A stretch of DNA of 64,000 bases. It comes from Lunularia cruciata (Eukaryota; Streptophyta; Marchantiopsida; Lunulariales; Lunulariaceae). Made by a program: the position numbers and the translations under genes. The DNA lies in contig OX419761.1 of NCBI GenBank assembly GCA_948567375.1, positions 21,826,501-21,890,500 of the forward strand. The letters are read 5' to 3'. The notes below the pieces were generated by a model that did no database searches, was not told the DNA's origin, and saw only the letters and a list, made by a program, of their open reading frames with translations. Positions 1 through 12,784 of this stretch are shown in pieces. Position 1 is the stretch's first letter; every line of letters starts with the position of its first letter.

Positions 1-872
1 GACTTTTCATAGTTCTATTTTGAAAGTTATTCTGAATTGTTGTAGATATGGATGCAGTTCTAGATGCTATGTAACCTTTGCCATGTGGAAAGTTCCACCG
101 GATCGGTGTTCTTTATGAATCAGGAGCCACCCAATCGCGAGGTACTAGTGGGGGTGAAATGTGGTGCAACTATAATGAAACACCAGATTCTTTCTAAAGT
201 TTGTGCTTTGTGTACAAACACAATTTTCTCCATCTGTCTGGTGCACGCATACATGCACGAATGCGATGAATGTAGATTACGAATTTTAAAAGCACTTTAA
301 GCTGCGCTTACGGAATGTCCACAGATTGACAATGTCCTACCTCACTGGAACTCTTTCCCATGAAAATAGAGTCGGTCAGCACGGAATTAGACATCCTAAA
401 GATGGAACAATCCACGTCTCCCAGGTAGTAAAATTTCCAGAAGCCAACGAAGGTGTTCGACGATAGGCCAGGGCTATCTGGCTCGCTTGTTCATCCAGAA
501 GTTCGGGAAATTTCACAATATGTTGACCTACACGAACATATGGTGGCTGCCAGACGCCTTAGACAGTAGAAATGAAATCAGGAATGAAATCTGAAGTCCT
601 TTGGATGCGAATTTGATTTCACGCAATTTGTTGCCCAAGCAAATATTTTGATTGATCGAAGTGATATCAACTGATTCTGAAGTACCGAAAGTTGTTGGTA
701 ATTTACAGTATTTTTGCAGTATCAAAATTTGTCTGTAACGGAATGGCCATGACATGGGGCCGGCCTTACTATCGACAAGGGTTACGACTAACTCTTAGTT
801 TGAACGAGGACTGACTATGATAGGCAATTGAGTGAACTGTACAGATCTCCAAAAAATTCATAGTCGGTACGT
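1..872. other. 3' flank of the hydrolase gene, no gene seen
   Basis: This stretch lies downstream of the stop codon of the minus-strand hydrolase gene. Short open frames at 64-300 (plus) and 528-755 (minus) show no recognisable domain. It presumably contains the 3' untranslated region next to position 872. Confidence 0.5.
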
Positions 873-3783
873 TTAGAGAGGTGACGGTTGCAGCGATTCG
901 TAATGCTGGCTTTTAAGGCCTGATTCAGACACTTGCCAATTAGCATCCACTGCTTTACTATGAGTCTCAAGAGCTGCAAGGTCGGACTGCCGAATTGGAC
1001 TTGACCCGCTACAGCTGGAACTGGCAGTACTATTGCAACTTCTCTCGTTCATCCAGTGGATCATATCCTTGAACACCATCTCGATATCTTTATCTGATTC
1101 TGCTGCTGTCAGACCGTGCCACAGACCTGGGTACGACTTCAACGATTTGTCAAAACTCTTTGCAGACTCGAACAGCGCTTTGCTGATCGCGGGATCCGTC
1201 ACTGTATCAGCTTCGCCATGCAGACAGAGGAATGGCAAGGTAACCTGTAACGTAACAATCACGTAATTTCATTTCCGTGTGCAGAGATATGGGTTCAAAA
1301 TTGTAGAATCAAAACTTACCCACTGATATTAAAATTACAGAAGACCTAGCTAGCTGTTTGAGCAGGAGTTATGACGATAGTGCATTGAAACCAGAGAGGA
1401 GAAGTTGTCCGGATCAAAGTACTCTAAACCATTCTGACACTAGGTAGCTCACTCTGGAATCATTGTGGCAAACTCTACACGATTGAAGTTCCAGAATCTT
1501 CAAAATTACATAATATCTCACCTCATCCAGACGTTCCTCGAGATCACAACTTGCACGGTACATCTCCATGGCGGTCTTGATTCTAGGCTTACCATGATAG
1601 AGTAATTTGTTCGAACGGATCTGTTAATCAGACATTTTCAAACAGTTATATGTTATCATCCTCTCAGAAGAGATATATTCAGTTGCGATTCGTTCCCAGA
1701 CCCTCATATAGATCCATTAATTTAACGGCACAAGCTGCTTAGTAGAGGTTTATATTAGCAGTTTTATCCACTAATATTAAATCCGTCAACGCAAGCATAG
1801 CTAGAATGTTCGATTTCGTGTGAGAAACTTGATTACGTACCTTCTCACGTTTAGAAGGGATTTTGAATGCTTGATCATAGACATCTGCTCCGGGTACAAT
1901 CTTCCAGGTAGGAATGAATGTGGACAATCTTGATAGAGTTGCAATTACGAAAGGAGCAGGTCTCATCTTCTCTGCGATCTGCATCATGACATATTTCGAC
2001 ATAATTCCAACTTTGTACAATAATTGCTTTTTCTCCATCACTATATCTCCATAAACTGTAGAGGGAACAATTTCTAACATCAAGTCCAGACTTCTCTTTT
2101 CTTGATTGATTCTGACTCGATATAGCCGAAACTACAGTTGTATACCTTGCGAAGCCGGAAATATCAACACAAATCCAAGGAAGACGCTACCTTACTACAT
2201 AGAAAGTATCACTAAAGAGAGCAGGAGACAAAACCTCAAGTCTCTGGATTGCAACTGGATTGAGATGCGTATTGCTATGGCCGACTGTATGTCTGAGGAC
2301 GGAGCCTTGTGTGCGCAAGCAGACAAGGAAAAAAGTTAACACTTAAAAATGGAAGTCAACAGAAAGTAAATTCAAAATTCCTGATTCTGTTTCGGTTCGA
2401 AAGATTTCTGTATCCGCGTTCCTTTGAGTGTTGTGGGCTAGGAAGGATCACTACCTTGCACATTGGAGCAACTAGAACCATCCCTTTCCATCTTGTCGGT
2501 TCCTTGCGACTGACTAAAAGTGCAACAGCTCCTCCCATCGATTCTCCATAAAGAAAGCTGGGTTTATCTTTATTCTCCCTTTGATCTGCAGTCAACAGAA
2601 CATTCCGGTCAAGAAGTGTAGACGTCACAGAAAATTGTCACACCGAAACCAGTGCAAGATAACTAAGATTGTGAGATTGACACCTTGGACACGAAGGAAG
2701 TAGGCACAGCAATCGGCTACTATGTTGTCAAAACTTGGTATGTAACACTTCTTCCCAGACGACTTCCCGTGGCCCTCGTAGTCGATACCGTGAACTGCAT
2801 AACCCGCTCTTGCAAGTCTTTCTCCATTATCTACAAAAGCACGAGCAGGAAAATAAGAGATTGCCTTTTGGTCGATGCTCGATATACCATGCTTGTGCCA
2901 CACGGTATCATCAATTTCCATGATCCGTGCCACATGAAATGTGAGATCTTGATCACGAATAAGACATTACAGTGATCAGACATGACGCGATGACTGGGAA
3001 GAATTTCAAGTGAGTTTGAGAGCTTTACATCTCATGTACACGCTACACTCCATTCCATAGCCTGTAAACGACAATAGGGGATCAGATGTCAGAATACCCG
3101 TAAAATAACAAGACATTCATCTAAGATCAGTTTCAAACCACTGGATTGAATCTAGATCTGAGGAAATCCGACTACTGCTGCACGCACGGAGGTTGAGAAT
3201 GTATAGAGACAAAAGAAGCTTTCTTATTCTACTTCCTATCTGTTGGTATCCCCCGTCTTAACTTCGACAGAACCCCCCTACGAAGAGCAGGATTCAAAAT
3301 CTCTGAATCTGGAGAAGCTTCCAAGTTATTTTGTGAACTGCTCACTCTAACAATCAATTCTATGCACACCAACGGGTAAGCACGTAAGTACGTCCTACTA
3401 TTAATTGGATACTATGAGGAGTAGATCACGGTTATCGAAGGTGATAAGTCGTGCACACACACCATGACACATGAAAACCAAGGCCTTAGGCTCTTGGTCA
3501 GCCGGCAACCAACTGCATACAAACTGTTTCACTCCCCTGTCATTTGTGATATATGCCTGTAGTCCGATGAAAAGAAGTCACAAATTAGATCTAAAAGTGT
3601 CGATTCGGTTTGTCCATCCTGTGCCAACAGACGGAGTAGCGGAATCTACGAGTTTACTACAACCATATAAATTGAGCTCAGGTATATATCCAGTTATGAG
3701 CGTGCAGGCACCTCCTGATACTGCACACCAGCACCCGCCACAGTGGTTGCAGGATCCTGTTCTTCACGATCCTCAACCGCCAT
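873..3783 (-). CDS. alpha/beta hydrolase, plant monoacylglycerol lipase / caffeoylshikimate esterase family, 8 exons
   Basis: The family hydrolyses acyl esters: monoacylglycerols, or caffeoyl shikimate in lignin synthesis. The exact substrate cannot be read here. Exons on the minus strand are 3783-3712, 3556-3463, 3061-3029, 2830-2684, 2585-2455, 1978-1841, 1620-1522 and 1244-873. Every intron is GT-AG, and phases join to 1086 bases, giving 361 residues plus stop. The order matches the family: YITNDRGVKQF near the N-terminus, oxyanion HGYGMEC (from His55), GYAVHGIDYEGHGKS, nucleophile elbow GESMGG (Ser131), VLVAPMCK, WKIVP, then HGEADTVTDP (Asp251) and YPGLWHGLT (His281). There is no signal peptide or membrane segment, so a cytosolic or peripherally associated enzyme is likely. 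The C-terminal tail of about 60 residues after WMNERS is serine-rich and longer than in most relatives. The ATG at 3783 is chosen because it opens the exon that joins in frame to the conserved N-terminus. No break is seen; this looks like a working gene. Confidence 0.9.
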
Positions 3784-4760
3784 GATTCTCAAGCGCTACT
3801 CCAACTCGAAAACTGACTAACAGCTGATGTAGCTCCGCAAATTCGAAGCGCCTCACAAGAACTGATCTCAAATAAAGAACTGATTTCACAAAATTAAGAA
3901 TTATCTGTCACAATGATCGACCCAAAGCGTGACCATACGTCCTTCCAGTACGATATCCTCAGGAGCCTCTTTCAGAACCAGGTACACAGAATTTTCCAAC
4001 GAACGATGCTTCCAAATTCCGTCTGGATAATTTACTCACTTCTCAAGCAAGCGCGTCACAACACGCTGCTCAATTCCGTTGGAGGCTGAGACCTACTAGA
4101 CCCAAACCAAATCCGCAGCAGCCCAGGACCGACCTCGTGTATCAACGTACCAAATCAGAGCCCCAACCCCGAAATAGCCTCAAACGCAAGGAATACACGT
4201 CTGCCAAATACTTGGTCAGCCTATTCTCAAGCTTGCAAACACAAATCACGTCAAAGTCGGCACAAGATTCGTAATTCTGAAGAAAAGGGAAGATAGAAGC
4301 CACGAGTCCTTTTGTTCAGATTGGTGCCGAACCTCGAAATACTGATCCTGCACTGAAGCTTCTGCAAGCTACTAGCTCATCCCCTCCCTCTCTGACGGCA
4401 GTTGTTACGATCCGGATGATGCTTTTCCACCTTTATCGCAGGGCCAATTCGACGAGTCCGATCCCCCGAACCACCTATCGTTCACACTAAGTACTCTGGA
4501 CCTTCCTACAGCAGAGGTCTTCTATCACGTACCATCGATTTCCTGGTCCTCACTCACCGCAGCAATTCAGGAGAAACCAGGACCTTCGTGTGCATGCGTG
4601 CAGCCGCAGCCCCGAGAGAAGAAAGGAAACTAGTTCATGAGGGGGACCCGCCGCAGATCTTCCTTCCCCACCTGTTCCTTCGGCCGGACATCCGCTCACC
4701 TTCCCCTCACGTCCGTCCGTTTCTGTTCACGTCCGGTAAAGATAGGCACTCATAGGGACG
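3784..4760 (-). promoter_or_regulatory. probable 5' untranslated region and promoter of the hydrolase gene
   Basis: This is the sequence directly upstream of the hydrolase ATG. It is CpG-rich and, on the plus strand, rich in C and T (about 4370-4740), as plant 5' leaders and promoters often are. I cannot place a TATA box or transcription start with confidence. The assignment rests on position only. Confidence 0.35.
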
Positions 4761-7700
4761 TCCTTGTCTCTTCCTTGCGCGTAGGCGATGTGTAGCTTTC
4801 TATACCTTTCTCGTCGTGGTGTGTACCTAAGGAGATAAGGGAGTACAACTCAAGTACTATAGACTCTGCCCTACCCACACAAAACCTAAACATTCGCTCC
4901 AACTGTGTGAAAATCTTTGAGTCGACTTGGTTGGTATACTGAACACAATATGCCTGTAGTATGCAGACTTTGGCAAACAATGTTCTGCGCGCATTTGAGG
5001 TGTTTATTTTCAATCTTACTAGTCAATGACATTTTGAGAGGAACGGAGAGCGGAGAGTGTTGACACAACCATCCTGCATTATGGCCGGCATTCACTTCTC
5101 GCGTATGAGTTAGAAGTTACTTTAACGTAACCACTTATATCAAAACCAGTACCGTGGAAAAAATCTCTCATGTATTGATATGGTTGCTAACATGTCAACA
5201 TGATTCATTTCGCTTGTCACATCCGTCAAGACGCTCAAGGCCCTTGTATCAACGTGTTCGTAGTAACTGAACTTGCGAATTCCATGAGGCCAGGCAACAA
5301 CCAGGCATACGTTGGGCTTAGAAAGATGTAAAGAACGTAAATGTTCTCATTCTTACTCAAAGTGATTCCATTCATGAAACATGAAACCAAACGGTATCAC
5401 ATTTGCAGTAATTATCGTACATTAGCGTCATCTTCTCCTTCAGTGGTGTTTCGAGGACGTATCATCTTCCACGATTCGTGACATGAAGCACAGGTCTTTT
5501 GCGAAAGGGGGAAGAATATCGTGGTTCATTGATGGGGATTGGATACTCTAAGATCAGTCCGGCATACGCACTGTGGCGTTCAGAACCCCGGGATGCGGAT
5601 CGATATACCACTTTTGGTCTAACGGCAGTGTAGACGTGTTTGCTGAAATTGAGATATTTCTTAAGTTCACGCATTGAGTATCTAAACACTGTGCACTGTG
5701 TCAAAGCCACCGCGGGAGGATGCCTTCCAGCTTTACAGGCACTCACAGTAAAAAACATTCAATGTAGAGACGAGTATTCTAAAAACGGGGTACAGCCCTC
5801 AAGTCTAAGAGGATTTGAGCCAGAAAACTAGAAGTACTCCCGAAAGTTTTCAACAAACCATTTGACTCTGAGTTTGATAGAAGTTCAAATTTTTTTATAT
5901 TTTATTTTATACTTTATATTTATATTTTATATTTGGGTAAGGTATCAAGACCAGCTCGATAAGCATTACTCAATGTACTGGTTCAAGACAGATGACATAT
6001 GAATACTAGATCTTGCCTGAAGAGCTTGTCAACTGAGTGTTCTGCGCGTGTCGCTATGTTTGTTCTCAACTTTAGACTCCCTTATCCGTTTGGGTTTATA
6101 CGTCCTGAATAAGGAAGTTCGAAAGAAAGTTCATAATGTGTATTTTAAGAGTAAATTCTGACTTCCATTCTATATTCAATTTGGGATTCTAGTTCACATA
6201 TATCAACTAGATTTCTTGTCTGTTGGCTCACTTTCCCTCCTCTCATTGTCTTGGTATTAGTATGTGATGTTTTCGTAACACTTAGATATCTCAAATCTGG
6301 TTAGTGAATCACTTCGATACTGCTGATTTTACTTCCAACAATTACAATTAATCCAATCTTAGTCTAGTACATCTTATAAGTATTGATGCCACTGACAAGA
6401 AATATCGCACCTTTGGAATAAGCTTGAAGTTTCGATCCCAATTGCAACCGTAATACGAGAAGGACCCTGGTCAAGAATTAAGGGACATAGGAAATAAATG
6501 AAAGTCGTTTGATGAACCGGAACCAACATAAGGTAAATAGTTGCGAAGTTTAGGGTGAAAAGTTCATCCTAGACATGTGGTTGAACACGGGACGGTTACT
6601 AGACATTCTTGCCATGCAACGCTTACTTCGTTTTTTTCATCTCACCAAACTAACGAACAACGACGGTCAGGTCACTCACCTAATATGACCAAGTCCACGT
6701 GAAAATTCCAGAGAAGGAGGGTTGGAAGATTTCATCACCTACACGTAGGGAGCACTTCAGTTCACGACACATATGGGCTTCTTTCTTTCGTATGACATTT
6801 ATCTACATATAAAGTAAGACACGCGAGAACTACGTGTGACGTAAACATCCGTTCTACCGGAAGGATGAATTAGGTTGCTTAGGGGATGGACTCCTTTTAA
6901 ATTAGGCCGACGGATCTGACTAACGAGTTTCCCGACAGTCGTTGACTCGTTAGTACTTCAAGGTTAATGAGGATTGAAATCCGAGCCAAATAGTATAATG
7001 GAGAGTTATGCCCTATACTGCTCTTGACTGTGGCTTTTCCTTTTGGCATGATATCCTTTGTCATCGAATTGCCCTTTCCGTATAGATACTGGAAGACTGA
7101 TGTGAACCGGAGTCAAAATCCTTCGTGGTCACTCTGAAGGCAAGATATCATGAGACAAGACTCGACGTTATTCTTGTCCGCGACTGTGAAGGCTTTCATC
7201 GAATGTCAATGCAATTGTTCCTTTCCTTGTGAGCAGCAACCAGAAGTATCCTCACCTTCATAGCATTAAAACTTAAACGTGTACAATACCATGTCCAATT
7301 GAGGAGCCACTGCGACCGTTGCTCCCCGGATACTTGTAGACAGCTCTACTTCCTTGTCCACCAAGAATAGCGCGGTTGCTGCTGTGACATTCTATTTCTC
7401 GTCAAATTGCCTGCAACCAGTCCGTCAGCTCTCGCGACCCTGACGTACAAAACAAGGTTGGTATTACCGGACTGTATAGAATATGCAATTATAGATCCAT
7501 ATTAGACTTCCTAAAACGACAAACCAGGCCCTAGTAGATTGCCAACTCAAACTGTCACAGTAATCCATTTAATCTTAATGAGCGGTTACTTTGAATCAAA
7601 TGCAGCGACGATGTCTTCAATCTGTTTGACCAAATAATATATTTGCTATTTAGAAGACTACATCCTGGGAAGTATCATGATATACGCAAAAGTAACTACA

Positions 7701-8581
7701 CAATCAGGCTTCCTTCCATAACCATCCTTTCTTCTGGTCCGTTGAACTTCAATCGATTTGATGTTGATAAGACAATCACGTAGACATTGCACGATAATGT
7801 GGACCCTGCATGTCGTTGCAATTGGGAATAAAGTATCCACGTGCGTAGGATAGAGCGTAGATGCAAGATGGGCAAGTTGGAAGCCGACACTTCAGGCTTT
7901 TATCATTTTTCGTTACTTCTTACTTCTCTTATCTCACTTAGACCACTTTGTCTTTCCTCGATAAATTGACTTCTTTGGGGTTGGACAAATGTATTTGAAA
8001 AGCGGGATAAGTATTCTAGAATTCCAAGAGCATGAAGTTTATCCTAGTTGAGATTAGTTGATATTCTAAATTGGAGGTGCAGTTAGAGAAGATATTATAT
8101 TCTTTGTAGCGGTAGAAGTCACTTTTTCCATACCCATGTTTTCTGAAACGACACTTTATTTCGCTCCTTTCATTTATACTCTAAGCGCGATTGCTCTTAT
8201 ACAGACATTTTTTAACTACATAAGACAATTCGATATGGATACAGGCATATTGCCTAATCTTCTGTAGCCCATATGAATTTTGTGACTGTCGGTATGTTCA
8301 GTCTGAACATACAAGGAATGGAAGGTAGCTTTTTACCTACTCTTAAGTCATGGACTGGTTTCTTCAGCCCTTACTTCCGTCAAACTTAAATAGTTTAACA
8401 ACTTATTTTTTTTACTGTTATAGAACTCCCACTCTTTTATCCGATGAATATATGTATTCTATGTCTTGAAGAATATATACATAAAATTATATTTTTGGAT
8501 TACTATAAATTAACCTATGTTAGGTTGAAATGTTGACATAGGTAGCTTACATACAAGATACCTATAAGGTAGCATACATAC
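4761..8581. other. intergenic low-copy DNA without a supported gene
   Basis: No open frame here shows a recognisable domain, and no tRNA or rRNA is seen. Base composition, including normal CpG frequency, matches the flank that carries the hydrolase gene rather than the transposon block. Minus-strand frames at 4750-5013 and 5462-5758 are short and unconvincing. Confidence 0.5.
5888..5936. repeat. AT-rich low-complexity tract
   Basis: A run of almost pure A and T built on repeated TTTATATTT-like words. Confidence 0.6.
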
Positions 8582-8609
8582 AAAATTTCTGGCGTACGCC
8601 AGAAATTTT
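8582..8609. repeat. perfect 28-bp palindrome with no spacer
   Basis: The sequence reads identically on both strands over 28 bases and is centred on GTAC, with core TGGCGTACGCCA. Just upstream, two similar copies of a word like GTAGCNTACATACAA occur at about 8540 and 8570. It could be a cruciform-forming site, a dimeric protein-binding site or the remnant of a small inverted-repeat transposon. Confidence 0.85.
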
Positions 8610-11600
8610 TACAAGACTTGAGGACCTGGTGGAGTCTTTCGTGATTTCTTTTAAACATCAGACGGGTTCCACTCTTACTTGTTAGCATACCGCAAAAGGG
8701 ATGTGGTGACCTCGCACGCGATACAATTTATTACCATGTGTCCTTTTGAGATAGACTCCTTTGAAGTTCTTGCCTGAAGTTAGATTGGTATATGTCATCT
8801 TAAGCTTTAAAATGTCTATTTACTCGTATAAGTAGCTTGTAGACACTTCGAAACCATATAACGACATATCATTTCACAAAGTCAGATTTACAATAAGCAA
8901 GGTTCTAAAAATAAACTGATCAAGTTGTCAATCTGTCATATTCGAGTTACACTTGAGTTCCTCCTACATCGAATCTTCCGACGCAGAGATAGTATGCATC
9001 CAGTTTTACTTCAACGTGCCAAATTTCCTAACGGCTCACCTTTGCAGCATGACAAGAGAAGAAGGAAGACCCCGTCAAGTCGTACAAGGAAAAGACATAG
9101 GGGTAAAATGAAGCTGAACCCCATTAGTATTGGTAAGAGGAATATGCGCAACGGCAGTGCCCTACAGCCCCTTTGAAGCATGACTAGTAAGCAACTTAAG
9201 TTAGAAAGCGGCCCCGCCTTCGGCAGATTGATCGTTTGTGTAACTCGTGACTCTGATTGTTGATTATAACACCGAGTTATCACAAATGATTCTGGACGGC
9301 GACCCACGGAGTCCGCGTTAATCTGGTCATGAAGACAAAATAAAGACTTAGAGTTCTGCTTGTCCGAAACTAGTAGCATGTAATTAAAGTATGTAAAAAA
9401 TAGCCAGGCACCTCTAAATTTGACTATTTTCATAAAGATTAAGAAAACTTGAGAATGTCTCCCAAATTAGTTGCTCTCGATTGATCATCAATTATTCAAC
9501 TTTTGTCTTCCGAATTTATTGCAAAGTAGGAAACAGACTTATTGCTTTTTAAAGCCTGAACTAAGTCTCAAGTTGCAAATAGTGAGCAGACTTTTCGTAC
9601 TTTATTTGTCAATATATCTGGACATTTACAGGCAACCAATTCCATCGGTTCGCATGCCCAAAGTTCCTGTCCTCACCAAATGAAATTGGGTTTGTATCAA
9701 GTTCAACTTGATACCTGAAGGCTTTCCATTTGTTGAAGGTTCAATAATGAATTTCCTGTTGATAAGGCGTTTCAATGTCCCTATAACGAGATCTAGCAGG
9801 CATTCAATTAAAATTTTCATGGATCCTCCGTGACAACTTTACGGGAATGTGTTTGCAGATAAGTCGATATGACTTCTGATCAGATTTAAAATTAATAATT
9901 TAATTATCTTTCCCATCTACACGAATTTTTAATCTGCCATGATAGATTTTATGAAAATTACAATCTTGTTGTTGCATACAATATTAGATGAAAATACAAT
10001 ATTATGCATGATGATTTCATTATCATCTAAGAAAGTGAATTGAACTACCTGGCTCGACGGATTTAATATTTACTAAGTGGAATCTCCTTAACGTAGTCAA
10101 GGTTAGTGGTGAATTTTTCAAGTTGAGAAAGATAACGAATTGAAGTAGTTACGCAGAGGTTGCAAGTGCGTTACAACGAGGAAGAGGAGGTGCCATGACG
10201 TGGAGTGTGTAGCTGGTCTATTTCGTGTGCAATACTATACATCAACGTAACAGTTGCCACTCAAATTAGTTAGATGAAACTGCAGTTATTTATATGTGAG
10301 GTGATATTGCTTGCTGACTGTTTCTTAGTAACTGAAGCCAGAATAGGGAAGTAAGATCAGGATTTCAACTATTTACAAATATTTGAACATTCATTCGTTC
10401 AGACGTAAGCTGCTAGCGATATCGTTTGACTATCTATGGTCTAGGTTAGTAATATGTTTCCAATTTTAACATTATGATCATGTATAAACTGCCGTAGTCT
10501 AAGAAGAATCCAATCCAAGTACCAATAGTTGTATAGTAGATCATTAATATGAATGATGAACACGAGCTACGATCTAACACTGACGTAGCTGCAGGTTTAT
10601 AACGGAGAATTCGCCGAAAGCACTGCAGGCCTGGAGTTCTTTCCCAGCTTCGTGCATGGAAATTAATATGTAGTACCCTATTGTATCATACCTTTACTAG
10701 ATCGTGGATCATTCTGGTAGCATGCTTTGACTACTCACACTATGTGCCACTCCAAGAGTAAAATTAAATCTTCAGATGAACATAATAGATTAATATTCGA
10801 CAGCCATTCCCTGAGGAGCACCGCTTTCTCAACATCAAAGACATAGTCAAGGTCGACATACTAGCAAAACTACATGATGATATTTTTCACGTGCAGGAAC
10901 TTGTCTACCTTATTCTAAACTCGTGGTGAACCTTGAGGGATACATCTTACGTGCAGTGGAACCTTGTAAAGACTCAGATATCCAAAAGCAATCATGGTTG
11001 GAGTGTGCTGGAGAATGAAAGTACGTGAAGAGGTTCCCCACAGAGGGCTACTAGTGAGCAAAAACAAAACATGCGTGTAAGGATACAAACGGGTAAAGTT
11101 CTCTGTTCTTACTGTTGAAAGAGTCTCGGTTACTGTATTCGACCCAGCTTCTTGGGAGTTCTGAACGTGCTAAGTCTTCGACTTCCAGCGTTTCGTTCTC
11201 CACATCACGGTCGACCACCTTTGCTCCATATCGAGGCCCGATAGCGACCTTGGTTGACGGGTCTGGTTCTGGAGTCGGGCTGCAATCTGACTCCAAGAAG
11301 GTAGCAATTCTTGCTTCACCATGTATGGACAAGCAGACTATGTGCAACGTGTTTGCGAAGCAATACTGAATAGGTAGGCTGGCGCGCAAGGCAAGAATAA
11401 TTCATATAATTCAGCATATTCGAAGCTTTTATCAATGGCCTATTCGTATGTGACTCAGGACTATTCACAACAATTGCAAGGAGCGCGCATGATGTCAGCA
11501 TTTGATATATGGCCCCAGCAGCAAAGAAGACCTTGCACAACGCTACACGGATGTAATTCCGTGAAGCAAATCGATCAAGAAGATATATCACACTACTCGC

Positions 11601-11960
11601 TGTGTCTTCAGTGGAAACAGCGAGGGCCGTCCGGATATAGCAAGAAGGCATGTAGTTCCGATACTCGCGATATGATTTAAAGACTCCCAACCTGAGATGG
11701 AGATTAGATCTGAGGGTGGCTAGATCCAGGTAGAGGGAAAAACGTGAAGGTATATTCCGCGCCAGCAAGGATAACTCCTATTTCCATTGACATAGTACTG
11801 GAACATCTTTGTGTTCGCATACAACACAAGGTGCCGGTATTTTCCAGCACAATCATGTAGATCTACCTGTATTTGATGGCGAACAGTCGTGACATATTGC
11901 TAAGTTGCAATGTTTACAATCACTCCATAGTTGGTATCCTGCTCCCATACATATATAAAT
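8610..11960. other. intergenic low-copy DNA, only unconfirmed open frames
   Basis: Open frames occur at 8925-9176 (plus), 9011-9433 (minus, 140 codons), 11051-11389 (minus, 112 codons) and 11316-11768 (minus, 150 codons). None shows a known domain, and they overlap one another. The 11117-11360 minus-strand stretch has protein-like composition and could be an exon of an unrecognised gene, but I cannot show splice partners. Confidence 0.35.
9694..9714. repeat. short inverted repeat, 10-bp arms with 1-base centre
   Basis: GTATCAAGTT and its exact reverse complement flank a single C. It is short enough to be chance. Confidence 0.5.
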
Positions 11961-12049
11961 AAAGGGGAAAGGAGTACAAGCAAAGAGGAAAAAAAGAGCG
12001 TCAATCCCATGTGAATCCTACCAGTCCCAAGCGACTAAGAAAGAAACTG

Positions 12050-12200
12050 ACATAGGGTCGCAGGAAAAAGCATGCTAACAACAAGCACCAAGGAAGCTAA
12101 GAAGATTTAAGTCAACTAAAGTCTACATAGGGTTCAAAGGAAAAAACATGCTAACAACATGCACCAAGGAAGCTAAGAAGAGGGAAGTCAACTAAAGTCT
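12050..12200. repeat. tandem duplication, two units of about 75 bp
   Basis: Units begin with ACATAGGG at 12,050 and 12,125 and stay alike through AAGTCAACTAAAGTCT. The units differ at several positions, so the duplication is not recent. It lies at the left edge of the transposon-rich block. Confidence 0.75.
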
Positions 12201-12784
12201 ACTCCTGAACTGTATGGTAGAGGTATTCCAATGGTATGTTTTTTAATTTTTGGGGAGGACGCTAGCCATATTGAATGTTCCTACAACAGCTGCTTGTTGG
12301 TCAAGACCCAAAAACTTGAGTATGTTGTAAAGTGACTCATATGCATTATCTATTGTAGGATGTGAGCATGGCAGGGGAGATAGCTAGTGCACCTCTCCTC
12401 TAAAAAGAACCTCATGCTCCGTCCCTAAGAAGGCTATCAAAGTGGTGGTGAAGGTACCCAAAAATCTCAATCGTCAAGAGTGCAAAGGTACTTGAGGATA
12501 GCTAGGGTCCATAGTGGTCTTCCTTGCCCCTAGAGGTAATGGTTGATGCAACTCCTGCTTGTGCCCCTGCCCGTACCATGATCCCCCTCTGCTTGTAGGG
12601 GGTTTGCCACCACCACATCATGCAAGGTGCAAAGACAATCTGTGACAGTAATAATATCAGTTTGCACCCAACGGATAGGTGGTCTTGGTAGATCCAACTT
12701 TGCTCAATCTAAACCTTTGTATGTGTAGCTGATAAGATTTGAGCCATTGTATCATGAACTATATCATGGAGTCTAGTGGGTTAC
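12201..12784. other. CpG-poor unassigned repeat-like sequence
   Basis: The composition is that of the transposon block, but I recognise no domain in any frame. Confidence 0.4.

Noticed and set aside
1033-1266. 77-codon plus-strand open frame
   Set aside because: It is the shadow of the last hydrolase exon, which holds the catalytic Asp and His on the minus strand.
3471-3785. 104-codon plus-strand open frame
   Set aside because: It lies antisense to exons 1 and 2 of the hydrolase gene; the minus strand carries the conserved protein and splice sites.
9011-9433. 140-codon minus-strand frame with a hydrophobic C-terminal half
   Set aside because: No recognisable family, no splice context, and an overlapping plus-strand frame of similar quality.
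11316-11768. 150-codon minus-strand frame
   Set aside because: It is the longest frame in the left flank, but no domain is seen and it overlaps other frames; kept only as an unconfirmed frame in the intergenic description.
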